From assembly GCF_008635795.1 (NCBI RefSeq), contig NZ_VWRQ01000034.1, forward strand, positions 1 to 47,714: a DNA stretch of 47,714 nt, given 5' to 3'. A program made the position numbers and the translations under genes. Shown here one piece after another: positions 9,101 to 15,760 of the stretch (positions are counted from its first letter, which is position 1; each line of letters opens with the position of its first letter). The notes under the pieces are model-generated. The model saw only the letters and a program-made list of their open reading frames with translations. It was not told the origin of the DNA and did no database searches. Source of the DNA: Paenibacillus tepidiphilus. Its GTDB lineage: Bacteria; Bacillota; Bacilli; Paenibacillales; Paenibacillaceae.

Positions 9101-10734
9101 GCCTCTACGGTGATGTCCTGCGGTACTGAAAGCACCGGAATCGTCTTGTCGATCCTGATCTCCGTCCGCTTGGCCGGCGTCTCGTTACCGGCTGCATCCA
9201 CCGCCCAATAGGTAAGCGGGATCACACCTTCCGCCGTAACCTCGAACGATGTCTCTGCTCCCTGAATCACCTTCTCTGCGCTTGAGCCCAGAATGTAGTG
9301 GAGCTCCTTCACGCCGGAGCTTCCATCCGTTGCCTGGAGCAGGACCGTCACATTGCTGCTGTTCCAGCCGGCCGCATTCGGCTCTGGGCTGAGCAGCCCT
9401 GACATGACCGGTCCGGTCTTGTCGATCTGCACAGTCAGCGTACGGGCAGCTTCCGCATTCCCGGTCTTATCGACCGCCCAATAGCTGACAATGATTTTGC
9501 CTTCGGTATCCAGCTGCGTTTCGGCCGTGTTACCGGCAACCTTGACCGCCTCCTGATCACCGAGCTTATAGTAGATGGAATCCACACCCGAGAGATGATC
9601 CTCCGACAAGAAGCTCAGCGTTACCTTCTCACGGTTCCAGCCTTCCGGCTGACCGTTTGACAGCGACGCCGCCGTTACGGGTGCACTTTTGTCGATATGG
9701 ATCGGGCCAAACGTAATCGTCGAAACATGCTTGGGATCATTATCGCTTGCCGCTGCACTGTCCACCGCTTTGCCGGTTGCGCTCTGGCCTGCACCTTCGG
9801 CGGAGAACGTCTGATCAGGAGTCAGCGATTTAATGCCCGATAACGTATCGGCCGCAGTGTAATGCACCTTTACGGTACGATTGGTCCAGGTCCCGGCAAT
9901 ATAGGGCTCATTATTGTCGGTAACCGCACTCGCACTGATTGTCGGCGGCGTCGTATCCAGCAGATTCGAGCCGACCGTTCCCACTTCGACCTTGAAGGTC
10001 ACCGGGGGCAAGCCGGCGACACTGGCTGTGACGTCCAGTGTCCGGATAACGCCCATGGTCCTGGAGTAGAGCTGGAAGCCCTCACCGACGTAAGCGGTGT
10101 ACGTATTCGCCGCAGAGGCATAGCCGTTGGCATCGGTCAGCACGGTAACACCGCTGCTGTTCAGGCCCCGCATAACAGCGGTCACTACGCTGTCTTCCGT
10201 AACCTGGAAGGTTACGGGAATGCCTGATAGCGGATTGCCTGCAAGGTCCTTGACGCTCACCCGCTGTGGAAGCATGAAGCCGCGGCCGCCGGGAACGACC
10301 GTAGAGGCCTGATCCAGTTTGATCTGCTGCAGCACCGGCGATTCCGCCTTCAGGGTTCCTTCAACCGCACTCAAGGCAGTGCTCATCGCATTCTTGCCGA
10401 CCAGGAACGGGCCATGATGAAGCACGACACCCAGTGTGTCGTCGCCATATACCGAACCGTATACGGATTCATAGACGGATTCGAAATCCGGATCGGCATA
10501 TACGGAGCCGCTGACCGTTCCCCTGGCCGCTTCCTCCCCCGGCTCCGGCTCATAGACGGCATCTGCCACTGCGCTTGCGCCCTGCTCAAGCAGCCTGGCC
10601 GTTCCCGGATTCTCGGAGCCTAGCACCACCCCGGGAGCGAGCACCATAACTAACACCAGCAAACAGAGCCATTTGACGAGTAAACCAGTTCTTTTTTGCC
10701 TCAGCTGTTCCGTTGTCTTCTTCGACTGTTTCAT
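3169..10734 (-). CDS. Giant secreted protein with about 24 HYR-type repeats and a C-terminal CBM3
   Basis: The 2,521-residue product starts with a signal peptide (basic stretch, hydrophobic core about residues 18-40). A Val-Tyr-rich segment (about 85-98), a Big_1-like Ig domain (about 130-250) and two or three Ig-like repeats with a GWN..VTV..DG.SGV pattern follow. From about residue 548 to 2365 there are roughly 24 tandem 75-residue HYR-like domains, each opening D.T.P.L..P.D...EA and containing an NAP..YPLGTT.V.WTA.D..GN core. Residues 2366-2521 form a CBM3 module. No LPxTG motif or S-layer homology domain is visible, so CBM3 is the likely contact with glucan or the cell envelope. This suggests a long stalk presenting a carbohydrate-binding tip, in adhesion or biofilm. 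The ATG has GGGGA upstream, and a 10-bp hairpin lies in the leader. Confidence 0.9.
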   Translation of the reverse strand: MKQSKKTTEQLRQKRTGLLVKWLCLLVLVMVLAPGVVLGSENPGTARLLEQGASAVADAVYEPEPGEEAARGTVSGSVYADPDFESVYESVYGSVYGDDTLGVVLHHGPFLVGKNAMSTALSAVEGTLKAESPVLQQIKLDQASTVVPGGRGFMLPQRVSVKDLAGNPLSGIPVTFQVTEDSVVTAVMRGLNSSGVTVLTDANGYASAANTYTAYVGEGFQLYSRTMGVIRTLDVTASVAGLPPVTFKVEVGTVGSNLLDTTPPTISASAVTDNNEPYIAGTWTNRTVKVHYTAADTLSGIKSLTPDQTFSAEGAGQSATGKAVDSAAASDNDPKHVSTITFGPIHIDKSAPVTAASLSNGQPEGWNREKVTLSFLSEDHLSGVDSIYYKLGDQEAVKVAGNTAETQLDTEGKIIVSYWAVDKTGNAEAARTLTVQIDKTGPVMSGLLSPEPNAAGWNSSNVTVLLQATDGSSGVKELHYILGSSAEKVIQGAETSFEVTAEGVIPLTYWAVDAAGNETPAKRTEIRIDKTIPVLSVPQDITVEAAAVRTPVAIGQATVQDVSIPDVVITNDAPADYPIGVTTVKWTAVDPVGLKSSQVQKITVKDTTRPVLTVQGDVVVEATAELTPVVLSGASATDIFPVIVQNNAPKTFPVGTTEVIWTATDANGNEITAKQNVIIVDRTKPQLNAPADITTEAAARRTAVDIGKATASDIFKVTVTNNAPADYPVGTTKVVWKAEDANGNVTLAEQIVTITDTTKPELTIPQDITVEATAKRMQLDIGKGSAKDIFEVLLSNNALADYPVGTTEVVWTAKDENGNVTHKVQKITVTDKTAPVLAVPDNKTVEATGIETPVDLGAAQATDIFKVTVTHNAPKAFGVGITVVTWTATDEHDNITTGKQEINVVDTTAPLVTLPGDRKAEATGVRTPVELGKPVISEIFPVTVANDAPADYPLGETVVHWTITDANGNTTEGTQKVQVVDTTNPLLEAPGDVTVEATAVRSIVALGQAKATDLFEVKLTNDAPQDFPVGLTEVKWMAKDASGNVAIDIQKVTVTDTTDPQLEVPAAAKAEATGDRTKVEIGQATATDIFPVKVTSDAPADYPVGITTVTWTATDANGRTSTGKQEVKVTDSTAPVLQVPGDIRKEATAVNTPVDIGKATATDLFAVTITSNAPAAYTLGNTFVTWKAVDKHGNITTGTQTITIVDTTAPVIVPPAELKLEASAKETPVELKAPAVSDIFHIAEISHNAPAAFPLGTTPVTWRVKDENGNLSSVVQKVTITDTTRPELKIPGDISVEASAVQTPVAIGQAAGTDIFAVTVTSDAPADYPLGTTEVTWTAKDSSGNVTTAVQKITVVDTTLPELEVPSDIAVEATAVRTPVDIGKAQGSDIFPVTLTSNAPADYPLGITEVIWTVKDTRGNTQTAVQKIKVTDTTKPMLATPADLTLEATAVITPVKLKVPAPQDIFPVVVGTDAPGYIGIEPLVGGEEITAHLPLGRTVIHWKATDFSGNEVTVVQNITVKDTIKPDLKAPADITVEASAVQTAVNIGLAEATDIFPVTVTSDAPADYPLGTTEVIWTAKDANGNETTAKQLVTVVDTTKPGIQIPEDIHAEASAVRTPVEIGVAKGSDIFPVTVTSNAPADYPLGTTEVLWTVKDTSGNVTTAVQKITVEDSTKPAMSFKGSLAIELEATGLETPVELEVPAIADIFPVVLTTNAPGFDPQSPITEEGHITARFALGITKVIWTAVDSSGNEITGIVTVNIKDTTKPVLKVPADILLEATALKTPVEIGTATATDIYPVTVTSNAPEAYELGITKVLWTATDANGNTITGEQKIEVVDKTKPVLQLPEDKTVEATALKTPVEIGTATATDIYPVTVTSNAPEAYELGTTTVQWTATDANGNTITGEQKIEVVDKTKPVLTLPEDKTVEATALKTPVEIGTATATDIYPVNVTSNAPEAYELGTTTVLWTATDANGNTITGEQKITVTDNTKPVLTLPEDKTVEATSLKTPVETGTATATDIYPVNVTSNAPEAYELGTTTVLWTATDANGNTITGEQKITVTDKTKPVLKLPEDKTVEATALKTPVVIGTATATDIYPVNVTSNAPEAYELGTTTVLWTATDANGNTITGEQKITVTDKTKPVLKLPEDKTVEATALKTPVVIGTATATDIYPVNVTSNAPEAYELGTTTVLWTATDANGNTITGEQKITVTDKTKPVLKLPEDKTVEATALKTPVVIGTATATDIYPVTVSSNAPEAYELGTTTVLWTATDANGNTVTGEQKITVVDKTKPVLKIPADISVIATGAKTPVNIGQATATDIFGFKITNNAPSDGFPVGKTPVTWTVTDVNGNTATAVQYVTVTQMIKVQSYNSTRSATTNVIGPRISIENSGSSDIQLSNVKIRYYYTIDGERNQGYLFDYARVSGSSSSRSVLSHVSGSFQKTAGKTGSDYYLEISFGSGAGTLKAGEKLQIQSTFWKTGLSSYMQTNDYSFNATATDYTDTNKITVYASGNLVAGIEP
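3871..5445 (-). repeat. Seven near-identical 225-bp in-frame repeats (HYR units 17-23)
   Basis: Seven successive 225-bp units encode almost the same 75 residues, differing at a few positions (for example the residue after KPVL, and PVEIG versus PVVIG). Units nearer the N-terminus have the same length but are much more diverged. The identity at DNA level, down to synonymous positions, points to recent expansion or homogenisation by recombination. Boundaries are approximate. Assemblies from short reads would be prone to collapse here. Confidence 0.9.
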
Positions 10735-11086
10735 TATGCATCCCCTAACCTTTTTAGTGTAGCCGGCAGCTTGAACGCGGGCTGCCGGCTCCCTTCACTC
10801 AAAAAGGGAAGAAAACGCAGCATTTTACAACTGCATCCGCCGGTTAACAAAAATTTCGAATTTCACCGGTTACACCGGGCCTGCCTTCGACAATAGCCGG
10901 GTATTTTTCGCATAATATATGGAATCCAAAGTATTATCTTTACAACTTTAAGAAGTTTCATATCAAAGGTGTCAATTTATGTCTGTATTGGTTGTGTAAA
11001 CTATGGAATTGTTTCCTTGTTATATGAGAAGACAACTAGTAGGGAAGTGTTAAGCAATTAGAATTTGGGAACATGGGGGATTTGAA
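10735..11086. promoter_or_regulatory. Divergent control region between giant surface gene and split sigma operon
   Basis: This 352-bp AT-richer gap must hold both divergent promoters. Besides the leader hairpin it carries several TTGT-type blocks around 10985-11020 (ttggttgtgtaaactatgg, then ttgtttccttgttatatgag) ahead of the sigma operon. I could not assign a sigma class with confidence. Confidence 0.45.
10761..10790 (-). promoter_or_regulatory. Leader hairpin upstream of the giant surface-protein gene
   Basis: A perfect 10-bp inverted repeat (agccggcagc / gctgccggct) with a 10-base loop lies 27 bp before the start codon in the 5' leader on the minus strand. No T-run follows, so it is not a terminator. 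It could stabilise the very long mRNA or bind a regulator. Confidence 0.5.
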
Positions 11087-11446
11087 ATGATGACCTGTGA
11101 TGAGGAACTAGTGGAGACCTGCAGAAGACTTTTGAAACGCTCAGCCTGGAGGATACAGTACAAGACCCGTATTCAGCAGCTCCGGGAGAGCCGCCCCATT
11201 TATGACAGTCAGGTGTATGACGCAAGCTTTGAGAGCATGGTCATATCGGAATTGTTCGTGGATGAAATGCTGCAGAAAATCCCGTGGGAGAAATGCCGTT
11301 ACATTATCAAACGGACCGTTATTGACGGCCTGGCCGAGAAAGAGGTCGCTCGCGAGTTACACATGACTCAACAGGGGGTAAGCAAATGGAAACGCAAGGG
11401 ATTGGACATATTGAAGGAACAACTGGACACTTCACTGAAACTGTGA
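11087..11446 (+). CDS. Sigma region 4-like protein (SigO-type subunit of a split sigma factor)
   Basis: The 119-residue protein has an acidic/basic helical N-terminus and a C-terminal sigma-70 region 4-like helix-turn-helix (about residues 65-112; GLAEKEVARELHMTQQGVSK followed by a basic recognition-helix end). It is too short to hold region 2, which is what contacts the -10 element and core polymerase. A region 2-like polypeptide is encoded by the overlapping next gene, as in B. subtilis SigO (YvrI) and RsoA. GGGGGA stands six bases before the ATG. The pair is divergent from the giant surface-protein gene, which makes that gene a plausible target. A small region 4-only phage-type regulator is the alternative. 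Confidence 0.7.
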   Translation: MMTCDEELVETCRRLLKRSAWRIQYKTRIQQLRESRPIYDSQVYDASFESMVISELFVDEMLQKIPWEKCRYIIKRTVIDGLAEKEVARELHMTQQGVSKWKRKGLDILKEQLDTSLKL

Positions 11447-11604
11447 AGAAAGCGCAGAGCGGGGATATGAATTCCATGGAGGATATTATCACGCTGTTCT
11501 CGGGGGAAATCGAATACCTGTCCAGGTTCATTATGCTTCCCAGAGAGGAAGCCATCCAGACGTTAAAAACCGAATTGATCAACATCGTCCATCAAAATTT
11601 ATAA
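11386..11604 (+). CDS. Sigma region 2-like small protein (RsoA-type co-sigma), overlapping the previous gene
   Basis: The 72-residue protein contains FTETVKKAQSGDMNSMEDII..F..EIEYLS....EEAIQTLKTELI, the pattern of the sigma-70 region 2 helix in RsoA and HTH_16-type regulators of conjugative elements. It starts at ATG 11386 inside the preceding gene in another frame, with its own GGGGGT site six bases upstream, giving a 61-nt overlap and likely translational coupling. It would supply the core-binding half of a two-polypeptide sigma factor. No anti-sigma gene is visible next to it, unlike B. subtilis where RsiO is encoded nearby. An internal Met at residue 28 is a less likely start because it would remove part of the motif. 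Confidence 0.65.
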   Translation: METQGIGHIEGTTGHFTETVKKAQSGDMNSMEDIITLFSGEIEYLSRFIMLPREEAIQTLKTELINIVHQNL

Positions 11605-11712
11605 ATGCCCGGAACAAGAATACAAATGTAACTGTTGCACTTATAGATTTCTATTATTAACTGAGTTTACACGAACCACTTTACTTTTAACCACAAACAT
11701 TACAAATGAAAC

Positions 11713-11749
11713 AGGCATCCCCTCCATCAAAACGGCAACCGGGATGCCT
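11713..11749. terminator. Bidirectional terminator between convergent genes
   Basis: The arms aggcatccc and gggatgcct are separated by 19 bases. They lie between the rightward sigma operon and the leftward gene ending at 11779, with T-rich flanks on the minus strand. Confidence 0.6.
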
Positions 11750-11778
11750 TTCCTATTGTTCATAGGCCGTCTATTCAT

Positions 11779-12315
11779 TCAGACCTTCACGTCCGCCCAC
11801 ACCTGTACTTCTATGTAACGTTCCGGACCTTTGGACCCATCCTTGTTCCATTCCTGCGGAAGGCCATATTTGTCGATGAGCTGTAAAATTTCCTTATATG
11901 TATACAGTTGGCCGCGATATTCACGCAGATCCTGCACCCTTGGGCTGAACGTAGGAAACATGTCTCCATAAGTAAAAGACAGCGTATCCGGAGGAAAGTC
12001 GGATATACGCTTCCGGACGGAAGCCGGCTCTTTGTACCAGCTGCCGAGCCACTCACAGGCACCGACCACCATATAATGGGGCACCGTCCGCTGCGGCTTG
12101 CCGCCTTTGGCTATGAACAGGCTGCGGGCCATTGTCTCGAGCTCCCGTCTCCGTTCCATATATCCTTCCGGCCTACGCGCTGCCATAACCTCCCCGCCCT
12201 GCCGGATACTCTCCAGCACCTGTGACGCCTCCCCCGGATCAAGCTCCGATAGATTCCGGAATGGACCTCTGCTACTTTCATAATAATGATATAAATACAC
12301 TGCCCGATCGCTCAT
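11779..12315 (-). CDS. Conserved protein of unknown function
   Basis: The product is about 178 residues, soluble, with no signal peptide or membrane helix. The start at 12315 is chosen because AAAGGGGAG lies six bases before that ATG; an in-frame ATG eight codons upstream lacks such a site. Visible patterns are an aromatic N-terminus (AVYLYHYYESSRGPFRNLSEL), an Arg/Glu-rich helix, and a mid segment HYMVVGACEWLGSWYKEPAS. I do not recognise a family with a known function. Single gene, bounded by the terminator at 11713-11749. Confidence 0.7.
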   Translation of the reverse strand: MSDRAVYLYHYYESSRGPFRNLSELDPGEASQVLESIRQGGEVMAARRPEGYMERRRELETMARSLFIAKGGKPQRTVPHYMVVGACEWLGSWYKEPASVRKRISDFPPDTLSFTYGDMFPTFSPRVQDLREYRGQLYTYKEILQLIDKYGLPQEWNKDGSKGPERYIEVQVWADVKV

Positions 12316-12560
12316 TGCTGGCTCCCCTTTCTCGCTCACTGTAAACTCCTGAAATTACAAAATTATTGGAATTTGCACATTTGTGTTACCTATATCATTG
12401 ACTTTGCTAAAAAAATATGAAAAACAAGCACTTGTACCTAGTTCGATAGACTTACTTTACCATATATTTCAGTGTTAATTGATTCATTTGCATGATATAA
12501 TCTCTTAGTCCATGAATTAATCCTATTAACAACATAGGTTTATAGGAGAGGGAGATCAAC
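12316..12560. other. AT-rich intergenic gap with two outward promoters expected
   Basis: This 245-bp gap separates divergent genes and is distinctly AT-rich. No RNA gene or repeat was recognised in it. Confidence 0.4.
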
Positions 12561-12923
12561 ATGAACAGTCATATTAAAATAGTAAAAGTTTCCGCCGCTA
12601 TTGAAAAGGATGAATTTGACCTTTCGGTAACCCACTGGAAGCTTCTCCTGGAGACCAACCGGTATTATGAAATCAAGCCGGAAAGCGGACCCGTCAAGCG
12701 AATCTATAAAGAGAAACTGAACACGATTGTCGAAGAAACCAAATCCTATGCCGACGGCTTCCTGTCGTGCTCGGCTTTTTGCGATGAAACGCGGATTAAT
12801 GAAATCCAGCTGGAAATTCTACGGAATCTGCAGCTCAAGATTAACGCTTATCAAGACGCGCTGTCTTTAAACCAGAAGGCCATTGAGCAGCAGAAGCTTT
12901 TGCCCAAGGAAGACCGGGAATAA
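12561..12923 (+). CDS. Small helical protein of unknown function
   Basis: A 120-residue hydrophilic protein with predicted helices throughout, including an E/K/Q-rich C-terminal helix (LQLKINAYQDALSLNQKAIE). There is no signal peptide or membrane segment. AGGAGAGGGAG lies just upstream of the ATG. Two Cys residues in a FLSCSAFCDETR segment could bind metal but there are too few for a finger. A terminator follows immediately, so it is a one-gene unit. No family was recognised. Confidence 0.65.
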   Translation: MNSHIKIVKVSAAIEKDEFDLSVTHWKLLLETNRYYEIKPESGPVKRIYKEKLNTIVEETKSYADGFLSCSAFCDETRINEIQLEILRNLQLKINAYQDALSLNQKAIEQQKLLPKEDRE

Positions 12924-12953
12924 TGAACATGTGAATTTCGGCACAAAAAAAAC

Positions 12954-12997
12954 AAAACCGGGACAGCGGCTGCAGATATTCCAGCCCTCCCGGTTTT
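12954..12997. terminator. Bidirectional terminator
   Basis: The arms aaaaccggga and tcccggtttt, followed by further Ts, end the rightward 120-residue gene. The reverse orientation, with its own T-run, can serve the leftward 56-residue gene. Confidence 0.8.
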
Positions 12998-13011
12998 TTT
13001 GCTGTGTCTTT

Positions 13012-13182
13012 TTACAGCAGCTCGGCATTTCTCACGGCATGCTCCCAGCTGGGGAAATAATACAAGGCGCTGCGCATCAGCTCCGGGTCACTTTTTTTGA
13101 CCGACTTCTTATTCAGGCCGCCACCCGACTGCAGCTGCTTGATTCGTGAAATCACTTCATCCGAACTCAAGGATATCTCCAC
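13012..13182 (-). CDS. 56-residue protein with a homing-endonuclease-associated-repeat (HNH_repeat) signature
   Basis: A short frame starts at GTG 13182 with an AGGAGGG site seven bases upstream and ends TAA at 13012-13014. The protein has an N-terminal amphipathic helix (SLSSDEVISRIKQLQSGGG), a basic KKSVKKSDP linker and a C-terminal LMRSALYYFPSWEHAVRNAE segment. The last part matches the A...F.SWE.A...A pattern of the small DNA-binding repeats found beside homing endonucleases and in stand-alone bacterial proteins. It is probably a nucleic-acid-binding protein, but its target is unknown. It shares a terminator with the convergent gene at 12561. Confidence 0.65.
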   Translation of the reverse strand: MEISLSSDEVISRIKQLQSGGGLNKKSVKKSDPELMRSALYYFPSWEHAVRNAELL

Positions 13183-13255
13183 GTAAGCCCTCCTTTCTGC
13201 GCTTGTTATCCCCTATTTATCTCCATCAGTTGCTGTTCCATACCCTGCTAATCAC

Positions 13256-13297
13256 AAAAAAAGACGCTCCTCCGCCCTGCCGGACTGAAGAAGCGCC
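13256..13297 (-). terminator. Terminator of the mcp-cheW-cheA operon
   Basis: On the minus strand an 11-bp stem with a few G:U pairs (13087-13097 style arms at 13063-13073 offset do not apply; the arms are 13263-13273 and 13287-13297) is followed by seven T residues, starting 10 bp after the cheA stop. Confidence 0.75.
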
Positions 13298-13306
13298 CCT
13301 ATCTTG

Positions 13307-15292
13307 TTAATGGCTTACCAAATATGAAGCGTCCAGGATCATCGCCACCTGTCCGTTGCCGAGAATCGTCGCCCCCGACAAATGACTCATCGTTCCCAGA
13401 TAACTGCTCAGGGTCTTGATGACCACTTCCTGATTGCCGATGATCTCATCTACCGCAAAGGCGGCCATTTTGTCCACGGAGCGGACTATGACCACGGGAA
13501 TGGTCTTCGACATGCGCTCGGTACGCTGGTAATGCAGCTTGCTGTGCAGCCAGGAGAACGGCACGATCCGTCCATGGTTAATGATCACCTGCTCACCTTG
13601 TACCGTCTGGATGTCGTCCGGCACAATCCGCACAATCTCCGCAATGTTGTACATCGGCAGAATCATTACCCGCCCGGACACCTTCATCAGCAAGCCCTTG
13701 ATAATGGCCAGCGTCAGCGGCAGCCGGATGGTAAAGGTAGTGCCCGAGCCAGCTTCCGTCGCGATATCGATAATGCCGTTCAGTCTGCCAATCTGGCTGC
13801 GGACAATGTCCATCCCGACTCCGCGGCCGGAGACCTCGCTCACCTGGGCGGCCGTTGAGAAGCCCGGCTCGAAGATGAGCCGGATGATATCCTGCTGCGG
13901 CAGGAGCGCCGCCTGTTCCTCGGAGATTAGTCCTTTGGCCACCGCGGAGGCTTTGATTTTGTCCGGGTCGATTCCTTGTCCATCATCCTGCAATGTAATG
14001 ACAACGTTGTTCTCTTCATGGAAGGAGGTTAAGGTGATGCAGCCCGCTGCCGGCTTTCCAGCCGCCAGCCGAGCCTCCGGGCTCTCAATTCCATGATCGG
14101 CGCTGTTGCGGATCAAATGGATCAGCGGATCACCCAGCTCCTCAATAATCATCCGGTCCAGCTCCGTCTCTCCGCCCTGAAGCACCAGCTCAATGTCCTT
14201 GCCGAGCTTGTGGGCCAAATCCCTGACCAAACGCGGGAAACGGCTGAACAGCTGGTCGATCGGCAGCATGCGCGTCTTCATGACCCCCTCCTGCAGCTCC
14301 TTGATGACCCTGCCCATATGATCGGAGACGCTGCCGATCTTGTGCAGAATTCCCGCCGGATCGCTGCGTTGACCGGTTGCATGCAGATCAGCCAGGGAAG
14401 TCTGGTCGATCAGCAGTTCACCGACGAGATTCATCAGTTGGTCCAGCCGCTCTACATGAATGCGGACGGTAGGCTGGCCGGAGCTTGCCTTGGGCCGCTC
14501 TTCGGCAGCCGGGCCACTGGGAGGCGCACTCACCAGCTCCGGAATGTGATTGTCAGCAGCTCTTCCCGCAGTAAGCGTGAACAATGCCAGCTCCGCACTC
14601 TCAACATCGGAGTCCCCGGCCAATTGGCTCTGTAACCAGTCCAGTGCCTGGGCAGCGGCAATAATGAAGGCAAAGCTGCTATAGCGGGCATCCTCGTCAC
14701 CGTCCACTGGCTGTCCCGCCAGTGAAGAGGCAATCACAGCACCGCCGCACAAATCCTCCAGCCGCTGCTGCAGCATGAAATAACGCGCCGCCTTCATCAG
14801 GCAGTCTTCCTTCAATCTCACTTGTACCGCCAGAAGCTGCTGCCCGGAAGCAGCGGCTGCTTCCGCCTGCAGTATTTCGGCGGCGGTCAGCTCAGGCAAC
14901 CGGATCGGCTTCTTAACCGGTTTATGCAGATGCCCCCTGATCTCCGCGACCACGGCACTGCAATCCTCATGGACAGAGCCGCTGATATATTGGCTGCGCA
15001 GCGTCTTCATGGCATCCAGCGCCCGGAACAGCATGTCAATCAGCTGACCGCTGATCTCCAGCTTCTTGTCCCGCATCCGCTCCAGCACATATTCCACTTC
15101 ATGGGTAAGGTCGCTCATTTCGCGGAAGCCCATCGTTGCCGCCGAGCCCTTGATCGTATGCGCCGCACGGAATAGCGTTTGAATGATCTCCGCCGAACCC
15201 TCGCGCTCCAGCGCCAGTAGCGACTGATCCATCCGTTCCAGCTGATCGTTCAATTCCTCGATAAAAATATCGCGGTAGGCAGACAGTTCCAT
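13307..15292 (-). CDS. cheA: Chemotaxis histidine kinase CheA
   Basis: The 661-residue protein has the full CheA order. An HPt domain carries the phospho-accepting His45 in RAAHTIKGSAATMG. A P2-like response-regulator binding region lies at about 150-245, and a dimerisation helix pair starts near RIHVERLDQLMNLVGELLI. The ATPase domain has HLIRNSADHG (N box), DDGQGI and GRGVGMD (G boxes), and a CheW-like domain fills the C-terminus. It would phosphorylate CheY and CheB, neither of which is in this window. It is last in an operon with an mcp and cheW (18 bp after cheW), so it probably serves a dedicated receptor, or joins the main array encoded elsewhere. Confidence 0.97.
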   Translation of the reverse strand: MELSAYRDIFIEELNDQLERMDQSLLALEREGSAEIIQTLFRAAHTIKGSAATMGFREMSDLTHEVEYVLERMRDKKLEISGQLIDMLFRALDAMKTLRSQYISGSVHEDCSAVVAEIRGHLHKPVKKPIRLPELTAAEILQAEAAAASGQQLLAVQVRLKEDCLMKAARYFMLQQRLEDLCGGAVIASSLAGQPVDGDEDARYSSFAFIIAAAQALDWLQSQLAGDSDVESAELALFTLTAGRAADNHIPELVSAPPSGPAAEERPKASSGQPTVRIHVERLDQLMNLVGELLIDQTSLADLHATGQRSDPAGILHKIGSVSDHMGRVIKELQEGVMKTRMLPIDQLFSRFPRLVRDLAHKLGKDIELVLQGGETELDRMIIEELGDPLIHLIRNSADHGIESPEARLAAGKPAAGCITLTSFHEENNVVITLQDDGQGIDPDKIKASAVAKGLISEEQAALLPQQDIIRLIFEPGFSTAAQVSEVSGRGVGMDIVRSQIGRLNGIIDIATEAGSGTTFTIRLPLTLAIIKGLLMKVSGRVMILPMYNIAEIVRIVPDDIQTVQGEQVIINHGRIVPFSWLHSKLHYQRTERMSKTIPVVIVRSVDKMAAFAVDEIIGNQEVVIKTLSSYLGTMSHLSGATILGNGQVAMILDASYLVSH

Positions 15293-15310
15293 TCTTCTCT
15301 CGCTCCCTTC

Positions 15311-15736
15311 CTAACCGCCCAGTAATTCCTCAAGCTTCAAAATACCCACGAGCTGCTCCCCCTGCTGTCCGATCCCCTGGAACACGCCTTCCCTGAGGCG
15401 TCCAAGCGACGCGGACACAGGATGGAGCTCGCCGTAAGACGTCACCTTGATCACCTTGTCGACAATCAGGCCCACAAATTCCTCACGGTACCGTACAACG
15501 ATGATCCGGCTCTCCCGGGTATAGGGCTCATCGGGCATTCCCAGCATATGGCGCAGGCTGAGTACACACACCACCTTGCCCCGCAAATTCACCACACCCT
15601 TAACCTCACTGCGGCTAAAAGGAATATCCGTGATGCTGAGCATCTTAATAATTTCATGAATTTCTTCTATGGGAATGGCGCAGATTTCTGCGCCTACGGC
15701 CAATTCTATATACTGATCTTTTTGCGGCGAAGCCAT
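15311..15736 (-). CDS. cheW: Chemotaxis coupling protein CheW
   Basis: A 141-residue single CheW domain with the characteristic YIELAVGAEICAIPIEEIHE opening, VVNLRGKVVCVLSLRH core and IVDKVIKVTSY segment. It links receptor signalling tips to the CheA C-terminal domain. It lies 24 bp after the receptor gene and 18 bp before cheA. GGAAGGTG precedes the ATG by six bases. Confidence 0.95.
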   Translation of the reverse strand: MASPQKDQYIELAVGAEICAIPIEEIHEIIKMLSITDIPFSRSEVKGVVNLRGKVVCVLSLRHMLGMPDEPYTRESRIIVVRYREEFVGLIVDKVIKVTSYGELHPVSASLGRLREGVFQGIGQQGEQLVGILKLEELLGG

Positions 15737-15760
15737 GCTCTACACCTTCCGTCCGTGGGA

